DNA of 64,000 nucleotides from Aquanectria penicillioides (lineage: Eukaryota > Ascomycota > Sordariomycetes > Hypocreales > Nectriaceae), in the NCBI GenBank assembly GCA_003415625.1, contig PYIU01000003.1, positions 6,262,001 to 6,326,000 on the forward strand, given 5' to 3'. Below are positions 12,718-24,347 of the stretch, piece after piece (positions within the stretch are counted from its first letter, which is position 1; each line of letters opens with the position of its first letter). A program made the position numbers and the translations under genes. The notes beneath the pieces are model-generated. The model made no database searches, was not told the origin of the DNA, and saw only the letters and a list, made by a program, of their open reading frames with translations.

Positions 12718-13876
12718 TTACAAAATGGTTCCGAAGCTATCTCCAGGTTAGTAACTATATTTTTATGTGCTTTGACGAACGATAGCACTTACCCAAAGGT
12801 CTGCTTAATGCTCTTGACGTAGTACTCAAGCCAGTTGCGCTTAGTAACGTCCTCCTGGCCGACAGGGACACCCTCCCAGGTAACACGCATAACGGTGACG
12901 TGATCTACATCGTTCTGGTCAAACTCGATCTGGAGCTTGGAGTGGTGACCGGCAGGCCATTCTCGCAGGCGCCAACTCTGGACAATCTTCTTGGGAGACT
13001 CAAGCTCAAGGTACTCGCCAGAAACATTTCCGCCAAATAGCTCAAACTTGCCACCCTTCTTCGCACCCTCAAAGACCTTGGGGGGAGATCGGGTAAAAGC
13101 AGCCAATCTGTTGGGATCCACAAAAGTCTGGTACATCTCCTCGGCCGTAGTACGGAATTCTTCGTTGTCGGTGACGGTGACGGTGTTCACGGTGCCAATA
13201 GTTGTAGGCTTAGCAGTGGTGCCAGGCGCGGGCTTCTGGGTAGGGAGAGTCTGGGCCATGGTCTTAGGGGTTGAGAAGCCACTTGAAGGGTTGGAACCAG
13301 GGGCGTGCTGGATGTCCTTGCCATGCTCGGCAATGAGAGCCGGAGCAAGCTTTTGGAACTGCTCGCGCAACTGGGGGATGAGCTTGGACTTGACAAGGTC
13401 CTTCACAGGCTGCTTCTCCTTGGACTCGGCGAAGACGTCTACTTCAAACTACGAGGCACTTAGTTATATTCTACGACAAAACACCGAAGGCACAAGGACG
13501 AAGGGAGCTTCACGTACCACGTACTCATCCTCTTCGGTGTCGTGGGCGATCTCAGGCACAGTGATGGTGCCCGAGACGTCTTCGGCATCAGGGGTAGAGC
13601 CTAGAGCATGTGTCAGCTCTAGCTGGCAATCTTGATACGTCACGTCATCTTACCAGAGTACTCAAGGACGAGCTTGACATCGAAGATGGTGATGACCTTG
13701 CCCTTGCGTTGGCTAACGTCGACGTCACCGTCCATGCTCTGAATCTTGCTAATCTTGGCGACGACATCGCCATTTTCAACCTCAATCTTGGTCAAGTTCT
13801 CTTGAAACCACTCCTTGCACCATCCCGAGACATCCTTGTTGACCCAGTGCCAGTTGTTGGGGTTGTGCAGGACCAT
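12718..13876 (-). CDS. AHA1: AHA1, activator of Hsp90 ATPase, four exons
   Basis: Aha1 is a cytosolic co-chaperone that binds the Hsp90 middle domain and stimulates its ATPase. Exons (minus strand): 13654-13876, 13518-13600, 12793-13448 and 12718-12736, about 326 aa, matching the family size. The N-terminus reads MVLHNPNNWHWVNKDVSGW, including the NxNNWHW hallmark. A Pro/Thr/Ala-rich linker separates the N domain from the C-terminal AHSA1 fold (TAEEMYQTFVDPNRLAAFT, and KIVQSWRLREWPAGHHSKL). The unspliced frame stops at 12789-12791 within a GTAAGT donor. Splicing to the acceptor at 12737-12738 adds a 19-base exon and restores an ending QTFGFGTIL, as expected for the family. That makes the tiny last exon well supported. 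Confidence 0.93.
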
Positions 13877-16800
13877 TGTGATAATCGGGGGCTCAGGGGA
13901 GCGATTCGAAGTGGGGAAAGGATCTAGAGCTTGATTGCGAACGGTCAGCTTCAGAACAAGGCAAATATGCAAGAGAAGGCTGAAGTAAAGTAATGGTTCG
14001 CAATTGAAAATCAGAAATGGTCTTGGACCACAGCATGTTGGTCATCAATGAAGGGAGTACAAGTCACTCTATGACTGGTGCCAGCTGGTATCTCATCATG
14101 AAAAAATGCAAATGCGGAGACAGAAGAGAGCAAGGAAAGGAGCGCTGTAAGACTTACAAGTTGGTGAGGCTTGGGGGGAAGAAGATTGTAGGTGGGTATA
14201 AAGGAGAGAAAAGAGAAAGAAGAAGGAAAGAGGAAAGGAAAGTTGGCTGCTCGGGGTTTTGGGGAGGAGGAGGAGGATGAAGATTGAGGAGAATGGAGAA
14301 ATGAAAGTTCAGAACCCTCTAGAATTTTGCTTGAGCCTTGTGCCCCACCTTTTCGGTCAATGTGGGGCTCATTTCCTGTGGCGGAGTCCCAGCCTCGTCC
14401 CAGCAACCAAGCCCTAAATCCAATCTCAGCCTCAGCTCGGTCTGAACTCTGAAGCAAAACATCTCGGTGAGAGTGGCCGTAAACTGTGCCTGAATGGGTA
14501 ATGTGGTCAAGTCTCGCCAGAGGCAGACAACATACTCAACGGAACTAATTGGCCCCTAGCCCAAAGACCCCCTGGCGTCGTTTGCCGGGCTGTTTGGCAT
14601 CAAGTCCAACCTCTCCTCCAAAGCCTCGAATTGTCTTTCCAGACCTGTCGCGAGCAAGTCGCTGAAGAACAATCAATGGGTTCCCTAGTCCGAACCTGCA
14701 TCGTGCTGCTGCTGCGTCCGGAATTAGACTCAACGAAGTGGTCGTGGCCTCCACGGGCGATCGTGTCACAAGCGTGGAGAAAGAATTGGCACTTCATCAC
14801 AGCTCTGGTAGTGCCACATCATCAACATAGAATGCCATGGTGATGTATAAGCGAATATCACTGTTTCTGAGAAAGTTGAGATGACCAAGGATCTTAAAAT
14901 TTGGGGTTGATGGGTTACAGCGGGAGGAAGGCGCGGCTTCGAGCCGTTGCTCGTATATGTTCAGCAGCATATCCATGTCGAACGAAGTCGTTATTGATGC
15001 GGGGTCAGACACACGACACACATGCCTTCCATCACACTGAAACCCTCAGTGATGGTTTTATTGCCTCCTTCAAGCCTGCCGCGGTTGGTTGGTGCCGCGT
15101 CAGGGCTGAAATACGCGACAAGCGCCCGTCGTCTATAAATACGACAAGCCATTTGGCAGTCCCAGGATCCTCCCTTGCAACCACACAAACTTGGAGATGA
15201 AGACGACAAGTCGGATGGAAAAGACAAGGTCGGGTCGGTCATATTACGGGACCGAGCGTCTAGTTTCACAGACGAGGGCATCGTCATGCCGTAGATGCGA
15301 GGGGGCCGGCTGGAGGATAGAGGAGGGAGCGTTGGCCCAGGATCCGCGGGGTTGGTCAGCTGCTTCTGTAAATAGGTAAGCACGCCGGCGACTCGTCGAT
15401 CCGAGTGGTTTTTTTGGTCGTCCTGGAGTCTCCAGGATGACCAAGTTCACGGGCAAGGGCCGCCGTTGGCTCCGTTCGTTACCCGTGGCGTGGGTCCACC
15501 TCCCGGGGCTCCCAGCTCCGGAGGTGTTGAATAAGGCCGGTGGCGTTATACAAGAAGGATTATAACAGATTCATGCCAAGACGGATGGAATGCGCATAGA
15601 AATTCCGGGACTTTTCAATCTTTGTTACCTTGCAGTCATGATAAACTACTGACCGTCTTTTCTGTGCTTTTTTTTTTTCCCCTCGGTATTCCTGCTGTGC
15701 GCTCTAACGCGCCTCTAGTGGGGGAGCCAGTGACCTTGCCTGGTCGCCCACCATCACGATCAGACAACCCTTGCGCATGAGCTCGCCGTCGTCATGCGTC
15801 AGGCAGGTCCGTGCTAGAAGGAAAAGAGGCGATTGCCCCCTCTGGCGTTTGCCGTTTTCCGTTGACGCCTCTCGCCCATCGACGCAGTCTCACAAGCATG
15901 GGATGTGACAGGCGGAACGGGGGGACGCCATTAAGCGCCGGCATCCACATTCACCCGCATCGTCAACCGAAGGGGCCAATCAAGAACCCGGTTTCGCATG
16001 GGGATGTCTAAGAATAGAACTAAGTTGTGGTGCATTCAACCAATGGGCTAAGAGATTCGGCCCCTTTTCCACAACCTCTAGCACCGGCGGGGCGGGTTCA
16101 TGGAGTTTGAGTGTAAAAAGAAGAAGGGAACTGGGGGCCCTGCAGACACACTCTCTTTTGACCTTGGGAAGGAATCCACCGTCCCTTGCCTTGAATGGGC
16201 GCCTGATGGAGGGGTGGACGGGCGGGCTAGGAAAGCTAGAGCATGCTACAAGGATATTCATGTCATGCTGTTTGGAAACGACTCGTCCTCGGGGCTCCAA
16301 GCAGCATGAGCCCGAGCCAGGATATGCGAGTGACTGACAGGACAGAGCTACATACATGTACATAGTATGAGACCGAGGGGTGAATTCGAAGTGACGTGCC
16401 TAGAATAGAACAGGCCAAGAAGAAAAGGAAAAACTGCACAAGTATCCATCCCGTCTGGGGTCACGGCACTGGGCGCCAAGATAGAGGCAGGGGGCGAGAA
16501 CTGGTCCCAGCCTAGTCGAATCCCGGCACCCAGATCCCAGGGTTGGAAGTCGTCGGCTCGCTCGCTCGCATTTGAAGCAGATGCGCGGTACCGGCACAGC
16601 AGCAACAAAAAGGTGGGCTCGACTACTGTAGGCTGGGAATAGCGGGATGGGATGGCTCATGGCAGGATGGGCCATGGCGTAAGTTGCACCATAGCACTGT
16701 CGCCGAAGCATGCAGGGCCACCGACCGAGACCCTGAACGGTGCATATGGGTTGCGTGGGTTGTGGGTTGTGGGTTGTGGGCTGCGGGCTGCGGGTTGCTG

Positions 16801-17772
16801 CCGGACCAAGTAGATCTGGCGTTATCGCCATCTCCGTCTTGTCTGTTCCGTCCGTCTGTCTGTCTGCGAGTCTGTGGCTGTCCCACCTAAAGTGGCATGC
16901 CACCCCAACCCTCGTCCTTCGGCAGCAGCTTCCTCTCCACTCGTCGCAAGGGCCCGAGTCCTTTATTTCTCGCTTTGGTGGTTGCTCACTCATCTATCTC
17001 TGGCCTTACCAAGCCTTGGCTTTTAACGCCGCCGCCGCCGCCAAGAAATCAGGTAATACTCTCTTACCATAATTTCTGACTGATCCGTCGTGGGGTGGTG
17101 TCCCAATTCCCAGCCTCTTTCTTCACCTCGAGCTGCCCTTTTGACCTCTCCGACAATTGCTTGCCTCATGGATTGGGTGAAGCAGGACACTTAAATCCGA
17201 CACCCTGGCCACTTCCCAGAAAGCCTGTGGGTTTCGAGGCGCCCAGGCTACAGCTCCAGGCCCAGCTACAGCTACGGCCACGGCTCGCAGTTCAACGCCT
17301 ACCGCATCGCGCGCGCGTGGGGCTACGAGAGTTGACACACACGTACGCACAAAGAGCTGCCCGTTCCACCCTTTGCTGCTGCTGTTGGTCTTTCGTCGAC
17401 ATTGGACTGCCGACTTTGGCTCCCCTCTCGCCTGAGCATCGACTCACTACTCACCACTGCGCGTGCGCGCCGGCTCAGCACACTCAGCCAACCTGCCCAC
17501 CCCAACACCTGGGCTTGCTTTGAAGCGTGGGCCAAGTACATCGCTGCCGGGCTCGCCAACACCGCAGCCGCTGATCCCGCACGCGCGTGGACAGCGGGGT
17601 GCCCAGTGCTGCGGCTGCTGCTTCTTTTTTGTCTGGATGCCGAGTGGCTGGCATCAAGGCTGTTGTTAGCTGTCGCCGTTGGGTTGGCGCCAGACCCTGG
17701 ACAGCTCTGTGTCGTGTTGGTTTTGCTTGACAACTTGGGAACTCGACCAGCCCACTTCTACTCCTCTTCGCC
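13877..17772. other. Long intergenic/upstream region between AHA1 and the proline-rich gene
   Basis: Nearly 3.9 kb between divergent starts, with no convincing coding frame. The first few hundred bases should hold the AHA1 promoter and leader. The last ~700 bases (17.05-17.77 kb) are pyrimidine-rich and probably the leader of the downstream gene. A G-rich repeat lies at 16748-16794. No clear heat-shock element was found for AHA1. Confidence 0.45.
16748..16794 (+). repeat. GGGTTGT tandem repeat, G-quadruplex-type
   Basis: Seven GGG triplets on the + strand (16748, 16757, 16764, 16771, 16778, 16785, 16792), mostly spaced by four bases (TTGT, then CTGC). This fits the standard four-tract G-quadruplex pattern several times over. 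It lies in intergenic DNA about 1 kb upstream of the proline-rich protein start. Confidence 0.85.
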
Positions 17773-20700
17773 ATGACTTCTCCTCGCGATCCCTTGCGAC
17801 TCCGTCAGGGTCTCAATCCTCTCACTACAACATCTCTCGGCGGTTTCAACAACCCTCTCAACACGCCCATATCCGCCGTGTCTATGACCTCCTCCCACCT
17901 CCAGTCTGTCCACACCCCATCCAGCACCATTCAGCCCTACAATCCCCAGCAATGGGTCGCCACTTCTGCTGGCGGCCCGGATCGGTCCATGCCGTATCCT
18001 GGCGATGCTCAAGGTAATTCAATCCTCTATGGGTTGTGTCATGACTCGACTCAGTTGTGAACCTATCCCGACTAACACTCTCACTGTAGCATCGCCTCCC
18101 CCGCCGCCGCCATATAGCCCACCAAGGAGTCAACAGCCGCGACCTGTGAGTTCAGCCTTCGACATAGTTCCCGCTTCGACTCCGACTCCGCCGCCTCGGA
18201 TCAGCACAAATGTCCACCGACCCTCCCCAGAACCAGCAGCGATCAATCCATCGTTTCCTCCTCCACCAGGGACCACTGGGAGAGGAAACTTGCGGGATCG
18301 TCGTTTTGGACTACCTTCGCTAAGTCGCAGAAGAGATGCCGAACACAACGCGAGCCCTCCAGACCATCCTCCAGTCCCGGCCATTCACCATCACCATAGA
18401 CAGAGCATGATCATTCAGCCAACATTACTGGCGTCGCCTGCCGATCATGCAGGTCCTTCCATGTCTAGGTTCATGCCAAATGGTCCTCCTGCCGCCCGCA
18501 GAGCCGCCTCGACTGGCGCTATCGAGACGCCCACCTCGGCCCGCTCGAGGTCCTCATCGCAGACTCGTTGGGAACCAGGCATGCCTCTTCCACCACCCCC
18601 ACCAGGACCGCCCCCGCCCGGGTCAAGATCACAAAGCGTTCAGCCCATGGATCGGAATAATGTTCCCATAATATCCCCTCCCACCCGGCGGCCACCTCCT
18701 GCTGGTGTAACGACCCTGGGTCCAGTTCCGCCTACTCCGGCAGACTGGGTTGATCCTGACGCCAGACCGGCGGGTGCAGCCCGGGGACGGTCCCCCGGTC
18801 TCACCATTGATACCAGTAACGTTGGCGCCGGTAGCTCCAACCAGATGATCGAGCCTGGACCGTCTTCTTCATCAAGTATGAGTGGTCTTAACCGAACAAA
18901 AGCGGTGCGCCATGACAAGACCATTATTCAGAGGAGAGCTGAAAGCCGAACTCGTCATGACTCCATCGATGCGAGGGTTCAACCAAATACTATCTCAGAC
19001 ATTGTAGTACCCAGCAGCTCAGGCGGACTTACTCGCAGGCCGACAATAGGCAGATCAACCCCTCGCAGCGCCGGAAGACCTCAACCTGAGCTGCCGCCTA
19101 AAACCGGCGACTCTCTCAACCAAGCAGACTCACGGAACTCTACGCCCAGAGCACTTCCATCTGGCAAACAACCTCAGGTGCAAGCAGAAACCCCTCCATT
19201 CTCGCCATATCCCGCCAAGCAAGCTCTGTATAGTGGTAGCAGCTCCACGGCTTTAGCACCCAAGGCCCTTCCAACCCCCCCTCCACACACCCGATCTGCT
19301 TCAAGCTCGCGACCTCGTGACTCTTCTCAACCGCCTGTGTCAACGTCTATCCCCGTCTCAAAACACATCGTTATCACCCAAACTGCTGAACAGTTTGCTG
19401 CTGGCGCCGTTGAACGTTTCCAAGCCTTCGCAGCTAAAGAGGCCGCGGCTGCTACAGACGCAGATCGAGTTCGGATGTTTGCAGACTTCATCGTCAATGA
19501 ATCGAGGGTGAGGCGGGAGCGGTACTCAACGGCGATCGGGGCTATGGGCTCTGAGATCTTTGATCTGACTCGAGATCTTTTCCGGCCCATGGTTGCCGCA
19601 ACTCGACGCGCATCAAACACGTCGCAGGATGAATTCACACCGAACTCGTCTGAGCCCACGCATTCTCATCGCGGTTCTGTTGGTTCAATTAACCGTCCTG
19701 AAGGAAATTCTCATTCAGCTCCCAGCTCCGCTGGTGTCCCAGTGTCCCCAAGCGGCGGTGGTCCCGCTGTCAATTGGTCGTCTGGCAATTACATGCCTTC
19801 GCTTTCTCCTATTCTCAGCATGAGCGTGAGCGACAACTATGAGAATGGCAGCTCTCGTGGAAGACCTCCAAGCCGCTGGTGGGAAGCAGACTCACAGGGT
19901 GAAGCATCTCATCTAGGGCGGTCAAAACGAGAGTCCAAGTACATGGGTGTTTCAAAGACACAGTGGATGGAGGACGAGCAACAAGGTGCAAGCTACGGTG
20001 GACCGAGTGACCAAAGTTCCTCTTCAGAGTATCCGCCTGAAAAGACTGGTTGGCATGATCAATCAGAGCCGAGTTTGACCCCGCAACCAATGAGCTTCCC
20101 TTCAAACTCGATGGGCTCGAGTCCAGTTTCTTCCGCTAACCGCGACCAACTGGATGTATCTCGTCTCGTCACAATGCCTCCCCCTTACCCAAGACATCAC
20201 CCCGCAGTCAATAACAACCACCCCGAGTTGACGGAAATCCGAACTGCGGTTCGATCGTTGAGCGAGCTATGTGAGGTTACCACCGCCAAGGAGAAGTTCG
20301 CAGCCGATAGCTCGAAGCGCCGTGAGCAATTCAATAAGGCAGTTGCCGAGAGACGAGCAGCACTCCGGGCAAATCTGCAACAAGAAATCGGCGCAGGGAA
20401 CATTGGTTATGCAGATGCAGCAGTCATCGAATCAGACGCCAAGAAGAGCGAGGTTGACAAGGAGAAGGAATTTGAGAAGACGGAGTACGAGCAGTTCCAA
20501 AATGAGGTGGTTCTGCCTCTGAACGAGTTACTCACGGGTCGCATCAACCGCGCCACGGATCTGTTTGACAATTTGTCTCGTCATTTGTTTGACAATGAAC
20601 AAAACGATGCCGACATGCCTCAAGAGGAAGGCGATGACAGGCCTGAACTATTGGAGAAGTTAACCCTTCTCAAGTGGATTTTCGAGGCTCGCGAGTCTCT

Positions 20701-21448
20701 TCATCGAGCCATCTATAACCTCCTCTCTGACCGCAATGGTCGCTACTGCGCAGTCGTGTTGACACCTTACCGACTATCGGGCAATGCAGAAAAACTCAAG
20801 TCCGCCGAGGCATTCTTCGCAGAGGACGCATCGAAGCGCCAGTACGCGTTTGCTAACGAGGTTTTGAACCGGGCACGAGACTTCAGATCGGTCGTTGACG
20901 AAGCTGTACAACGCGGAGTGGCATTACAGCTCTCAGCTTTCTGGGACATTGCGCCGCCGCTGTGCGAGCTACTCGATAGCATTCCGCTTAACCTTGAGGG
21001 CTTCGGCATCCAGATTCCTCCAGCCGAGTTTGATGAGAACCCATCGTACCATGCGCACCCGATGCAGTACCTGTTCAGCCTTCTCCTACACGCTGAGAAG
21101 AGTACGTACCAGTTCATCGAATCGCACACAAACCTGCTATGCCTCCTGCACGAGGTCAAAGAGGCCGTCGTGCATGCCAAGGGCAAGGTGTTGGAGACAC
21201 AGGTAGAGGAGCCGGATGGTAAGCCCATTGCCGAAGAAGAACGCAAGACACGAGCACAACAGATGCGGCACAGCGAGGAACACCGCCTCACAGAGGATCT
21301 CAAGGAGAAGGTGCGTGTAGTGCAAGACCAGTGGAACAGTGCATTGGGAGAGAACATGACACACGTCAAGGAGCGACTGGGTGAGTGGCTCCTGCAGATG
21401 GGCGGATGGGATGAGTCGCTCGAAGATGGGGGCGTAGGCGGAGTCTAG
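17773..21448 (+). CDS. Large proline-rich, coiled-coil protein of unknown function
   Basis: Two exons, 17773-18013 and 18090-21448, joined by a 76-base intron (donor GTAATT, CTAAC branch, CTGTAG acceptor) with phase kept; about 1,199 aa. I do not recognise the family. The N-terminal half is disordered and rich in Pro/Ser/Arg, with poly-proline segments (PPPPPPYSPP near residue 84 and PLPPPPPGPPPPG near residue 255) of the kind bound by profilin, SH3 or WW domains. A helical block near residues 490-560 includes AVERFQAFAAKEAAA. The C-terminal third (about 790-1185) is helical with coiled-coil character (KRREQFNKAVAERRAALRAN; KKSEVDKEKEFEKTEYEQF), then a hydrophobic helical region with Leu-rich stretches. 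No transmembrane segment or catalytic motif is visible. A cortical or cytoskeletal adaptor is possible but only inferred. Confidence 0.85.
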
Positions 21449-22085
21449 ACGAATCAATACATCCCACGAATCGGGTACAAACACACTACACACACACACA
21501 CACACACACATACCTACCTATATATACATATATACATACACCTGCCAAGGAAGGGGAAGTTGAATGGAAGGGAAGGAAGAGATGGAACAGAACAAGACCG
21601 ACGCGCGTTGATACCCCCTGAAGCCCAATCCGGGCCTGAGCATTGGACTTGAATTCTTGTATATACTTTTTTGAGTCGACATGACTGACAACTGGACAAA
21701 CACATGCCCTATGCACGAAAATGAGAGATGATAATTTGGATCTTACCCCTGTTCAATGTTCCCATATGATGGTAATTGAGTTAAGGGGGTATCGAATCCT
21801 TCTATTTGACACATTTATTCCTACATTGCTAAGCCAAGAGACAAGCCAATTCCTCGCTGTGATGAGATGCATATCTGTACATTTTCCCCTCTTTTGGTTG
21901 TTTTGTCTTTTGTGTGGCGGGCATCCGTGGGTTGGGTTTGAGACATCCAGTTGTAGAGTCGTTGGATTCCTCCTCGTGGTCATTCATCATGGATCAGTAA
22001 CACAGCCTTTGTGGCTGGGCATGGCGTGACTGATGCTGTGTGCTCAAATCGAGGAGCCTCCATGTTCGCATGGAATTCTGCAAGC
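21449..22085. other. Convergent 3' intergenic region with CA microsatellite
   Basis: About 640 bp between convergent genes, presumably holding both 3' untranslated regions. A CA/TG dinucleotide run occupies 21488-21510, followed by a TA-rich stretch. No coding frame is supportable. Confidence 0.5.
21488..21510. repeat. CA dinucleotide microsatellite
   Basis: About eleven CA units in the 3' region of the proline-rich gene, followed by tandem TACC and TATA-type short repeats up to about 21540. Likely length-polymorphic. Confidence 0.9.
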
Positions 22086-22397
22086 TTATTTATACTCGAC
22101 AGGCAGATCCATACCGACCCGTCTAGCCGTCAGGCGCACACGCTCCTCCTCGTCCATGCCCATGCCAGGGTTGTAGCGCTCCAGGAGGGTGGCGTACATG
22201 CGCTGCGAGCGGAGGTAGGAGACGGCTTGGGCGGCAGCGTTGGCGCGAGCGTTGGGGCTGGCAGTAGAGTCACTGGCAAAGGTCTCGCGAAGACGGGTGT
22301 GCAGAGGCGTGCGTGGCGAGGCAAGGACGGGGCGAGGCGGAAGCTCGCGGAGGATGGAGCGGTAGAGGGAGCGGAGAGAGGCGGGCGAGGAGGTCAT
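22086..22397 (-). CDS. FMC1: FMC1, mitochondrial ATP synthase assembly factor (LYR family)
   Basis: Fmc1 is a small mitochondrial matrix protein needed for F1 ATP synthase assembly, working with the Atp12 assembly factor. The single exon encodes 103 aa. The N-terminus carries the LYR-type signature (SLRSLYRSILRELP near residues 8-21). It is followed by an Ala/Arg-rich helical middle (RLRETFASD, ANAAAQAVSYLRSQ) and a conserved-looking tail (LLERYNPGMGMDEEERVRLTARRVGMDLP). Length and composition fit the family. It is divergent from HAL2 with about 690 bp between start codons. Confident. Confidence 0.9.
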   Translation of the reverse strand: MTSSPASLRSLYRSILRELPPRPVLASPRTPLHTRLRETFASDSTASPNARANAAAQAVSYLRSQRMYATLLERYNPGMGMDEEERVRLTARRVGMDLPVEYK

Positions 22398-23088
22398 GGT
22401 CGATCGATGAAAGAAAAGGGCGAGAGGCGAGGGTTGAGAGGCAGAGAGGGAGGGCGAGGTTCGGGTGGATTGAGATATTGAATTGATGGCTTCCGATGCT
22501 GGAGCTGAGGTTGAGTGGCACCAGAGAATGGTTGAAATGCCGGACCAATCACAGCGGCGAATGGCGTGCGGCGGCAGAAAATTGTTAGTGCGTCGGAGCC
22601 AGCCCAGGATCGGAGCTGCCCCTCATCGCCGCGTGGTCCCTGGGGAGCAGTAAATGGAGGGGCAATCACTCCGTACAGGTGCAGCATCGCGCCGCCTTCC
22701 AGGACAAGCCCAAGCAAGCAGCCTTGCATTTTCATATAAACAACAACAACAACAGCAGCCAGGGTTCCCTTCAAGCTTCAAGCGCTCAAGCTTTCAAGGG
22801 GTCAATTACGTCGCCTCATCTCGCGTGTTGCCAGAACGCATCCCACGCACCATCCCGTGCTCTCTTACGAAACACCTCCCACGTCATCCCCTCCTTGTCT
22901 GTCCTGTCGTCTTCGCTCGTCCCTCGTCTCCCCCACACCCCGACACCAACACCAATACCAACTCGACTCTAACACCAACCACACCACTCCGACGACCCGC
23001 CCGACGACCCGCCAGGCCAGTCCGCCGCTGTCGTTTTTCCTGCGTTTCGTTGCCTTGCGCTGCGCTGCGTTACGTCGTCGCTCGATTC
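22398..23088. promoter_or_regulatory. Shared divergent upstream region of FMC1 and HAL2
   Basis: About 690 bp between the FMC1 start and the long-form HAL2 start. It contains a CAA/CAG triplet run near 22740-22757. The HAL2 frame stays open upstream to 22654, but with composition unlike a conserved protein, so I treat that part as leader. Confidence 0.45.
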
Positions 23089-24345
23089 ATGCCCATTCAT
23101 AAACCTCGCCTCTTCCTCTCCCTCTTTCCACTCCTCATCCTCACCCTGGCTGTCCTCCTCTCGCCGTCTTTCCTCCCCCGCCTCCGCCAACTCTCCGCCC
23201 ACTTCCTCGCCAGCAAGACCCCCTCCGTCATCGTTCCCATTCAGCGGCCTTTCTCTTCGACCTCCCCCACCATGGCCGCCCCCGCCTACGCCTCCGAGCT
23301 CCAGATCGCCCAGCTGGCCGTCCAGCGAGCCACCATCCTCACCAAGCGTGTCTTCCACGAGAAGGCCAAGGGCACTGTCGACAAGAACGACAAGAGCCCC
23401 GTCACCATCGGCGACTTTGGCGCCCAGGCCCTCATCATCGCCGCCCTCCAGCACCACTTCCCCGCCGATGCCATCGTCGCTGAGGAGGAGGCGGCCGAGC
23501 TCCGTGACAACGCTGAGCTCAAACAGACCATCTGGGACCTCGTGAGCTCCACCAAGCTCGACGACGCTGCCTCTGAGGAGATCCTCGGCGGCCCCATCAA
23601 GGATGTCGACTCCATGCTCGAGCTGATTGACAAGGGCAACAGCGTTGGCGGCGCCTCCGGCCGCATCTGGACTATTGACCCCATCGACGGCACCAAGGGC
23701 TTCCTCCGTGGTGGTCAGTACGCCGTCTGCCTTGGCCTCATGGTCGATGGTGATGTCAAGGTCGGCGTCCTCGGCTGCCCTAACCTCCCCATTGACGATG
23801 CCGCCCGTCTGACCGCTGACATTGGCGCCAATGCCACCGACGAGGGTCGTGGTGTCGTCTTCTCTGCTGTTCAGGGCCACGGTGCCACTAGCCGGCCTCT
23901 GACCTCTGGCGCTCTTGCTTCCGAGAAGCCCATCGCCATGCGCAGCCTCGACGACCTCTCTCACGCCACCTTCTGCGAGAGCGTTGAGGCTGGTCACTCC
24001 GCCCATGACGACCAGGCCCTCATCTCCCAGAAGCTCGGCATCACCGAGCCCAGTGTCCGCATGGACAGCCAGGCCAAGTACGGCTCCATCGCCCGTGGTG
24101 CCGGTGACATCTATCTCCGTCTGCCTGTCAAGGCTACCTACCAGGAGAAGATCTGGGACCACGCTGCCGGCGACCTTATTGTTCGCGAGGCTGGTGGTCA
24201 GGTCACTGACATTCACGGCAAGCGCCTCGACTTCAGCGTCGGCCGAACGCTCGCCAACAACAAGGGTGTCATTGCTGCCCCGGCTGCCGTCCACGGCAAG
24301 GTACTGCAGGCAGTTCAGGAGGTTCTGGGCGCCAAGCAGGCTTAA
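23089..24345 (+). CDS. MET22: HAL2/MET22 3'(2'),5'-bisphosphate nucleotidase
   Basis: This enzyme hydrolyses adenosine 3',5'-bisphosphate (PAP) from sulfate assimilation to AMP, relieving inhibition of sulfotransferases and RNA exonucleases; it needs Mg and is the classic lithium/sodium-sensitive target. The single exon has two plausible starts. ATG at 23272 gives 357 aa starting MAAPAYASELQIAQ, the usual size. ATG at 23089 gives 418 aa with a 61-residue extension: hydrophobic (LFLSLFPLLILTLAVLL), then basic, then PIQRPFSSTSPT, like a presequence cleavage region. Metal-site motifs are intact: EEEAAEL, WTIDPIDGTKGF and KIWDHAAGDLIVREAGG. A possible AATAAA lies two bases after the stop. Convergent with uL6m. 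Function certain, start uncertain. Confidence 0.93.
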   Translation: MPIHKPRLFLSLFPLLILTLAVLLSPSFLPRLRQLSAHFLASKTPSVIVPIQRPFSSTSPTMAAPAYASELQIAQLAVQRATILTKRVFHEKAKGTVDKNDKSPVTIGDFGAQALIIAALQHHFPADAIVAEEEAAELRDNAELKQTIWDLVSSTKLDDAASEEILGGPIKDVDSMLELIDKGNSVGGASGRIWTIDPIDGTKGFLRGGQYAVCLGLMVDGDVKVGVLGCPNLPIDDAARLTADIGANATDEGRGVVFSAVQGHGATSRPLTSGALASEKPIAMRSLDDLSHATFCESVEAGHSAHDDQALISQKLGITEPSVRMDSQAKYGSIARGAGDIYLRLPVKATYQEKIWDHAAGDLIVREAGGQVTDIHGKRLDFSVGRTLANNKGVIAAPAAVHGKVLQAVQEVLGAKQA

Positions 24346-24347
24346 AT

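Noticed and set aside
14300..14335. TTC/GAA blocks upstream of AHA1, possible heat-shock element
   Set aside because: Spacing is wrong (one base between units) and the better unit has a mismatch; no array of three proper units.
16748..16794. Interstitial telomere repeat
   Set aside because: Units are GGGTTGT and GGGCTGC, not TTAGGG, so it is treated as a simple G-rich repeat.
22654..23088. N-terminal extension of HAL2 to 22654
   Set aside because: The frame is open but the sequence is low-complexity (Gln, Pro/Arg-rich), lies in the likely promoter and leader, and exceeds any plausible enzyme N-terminus; ATG 23089 or 23272 fits better.
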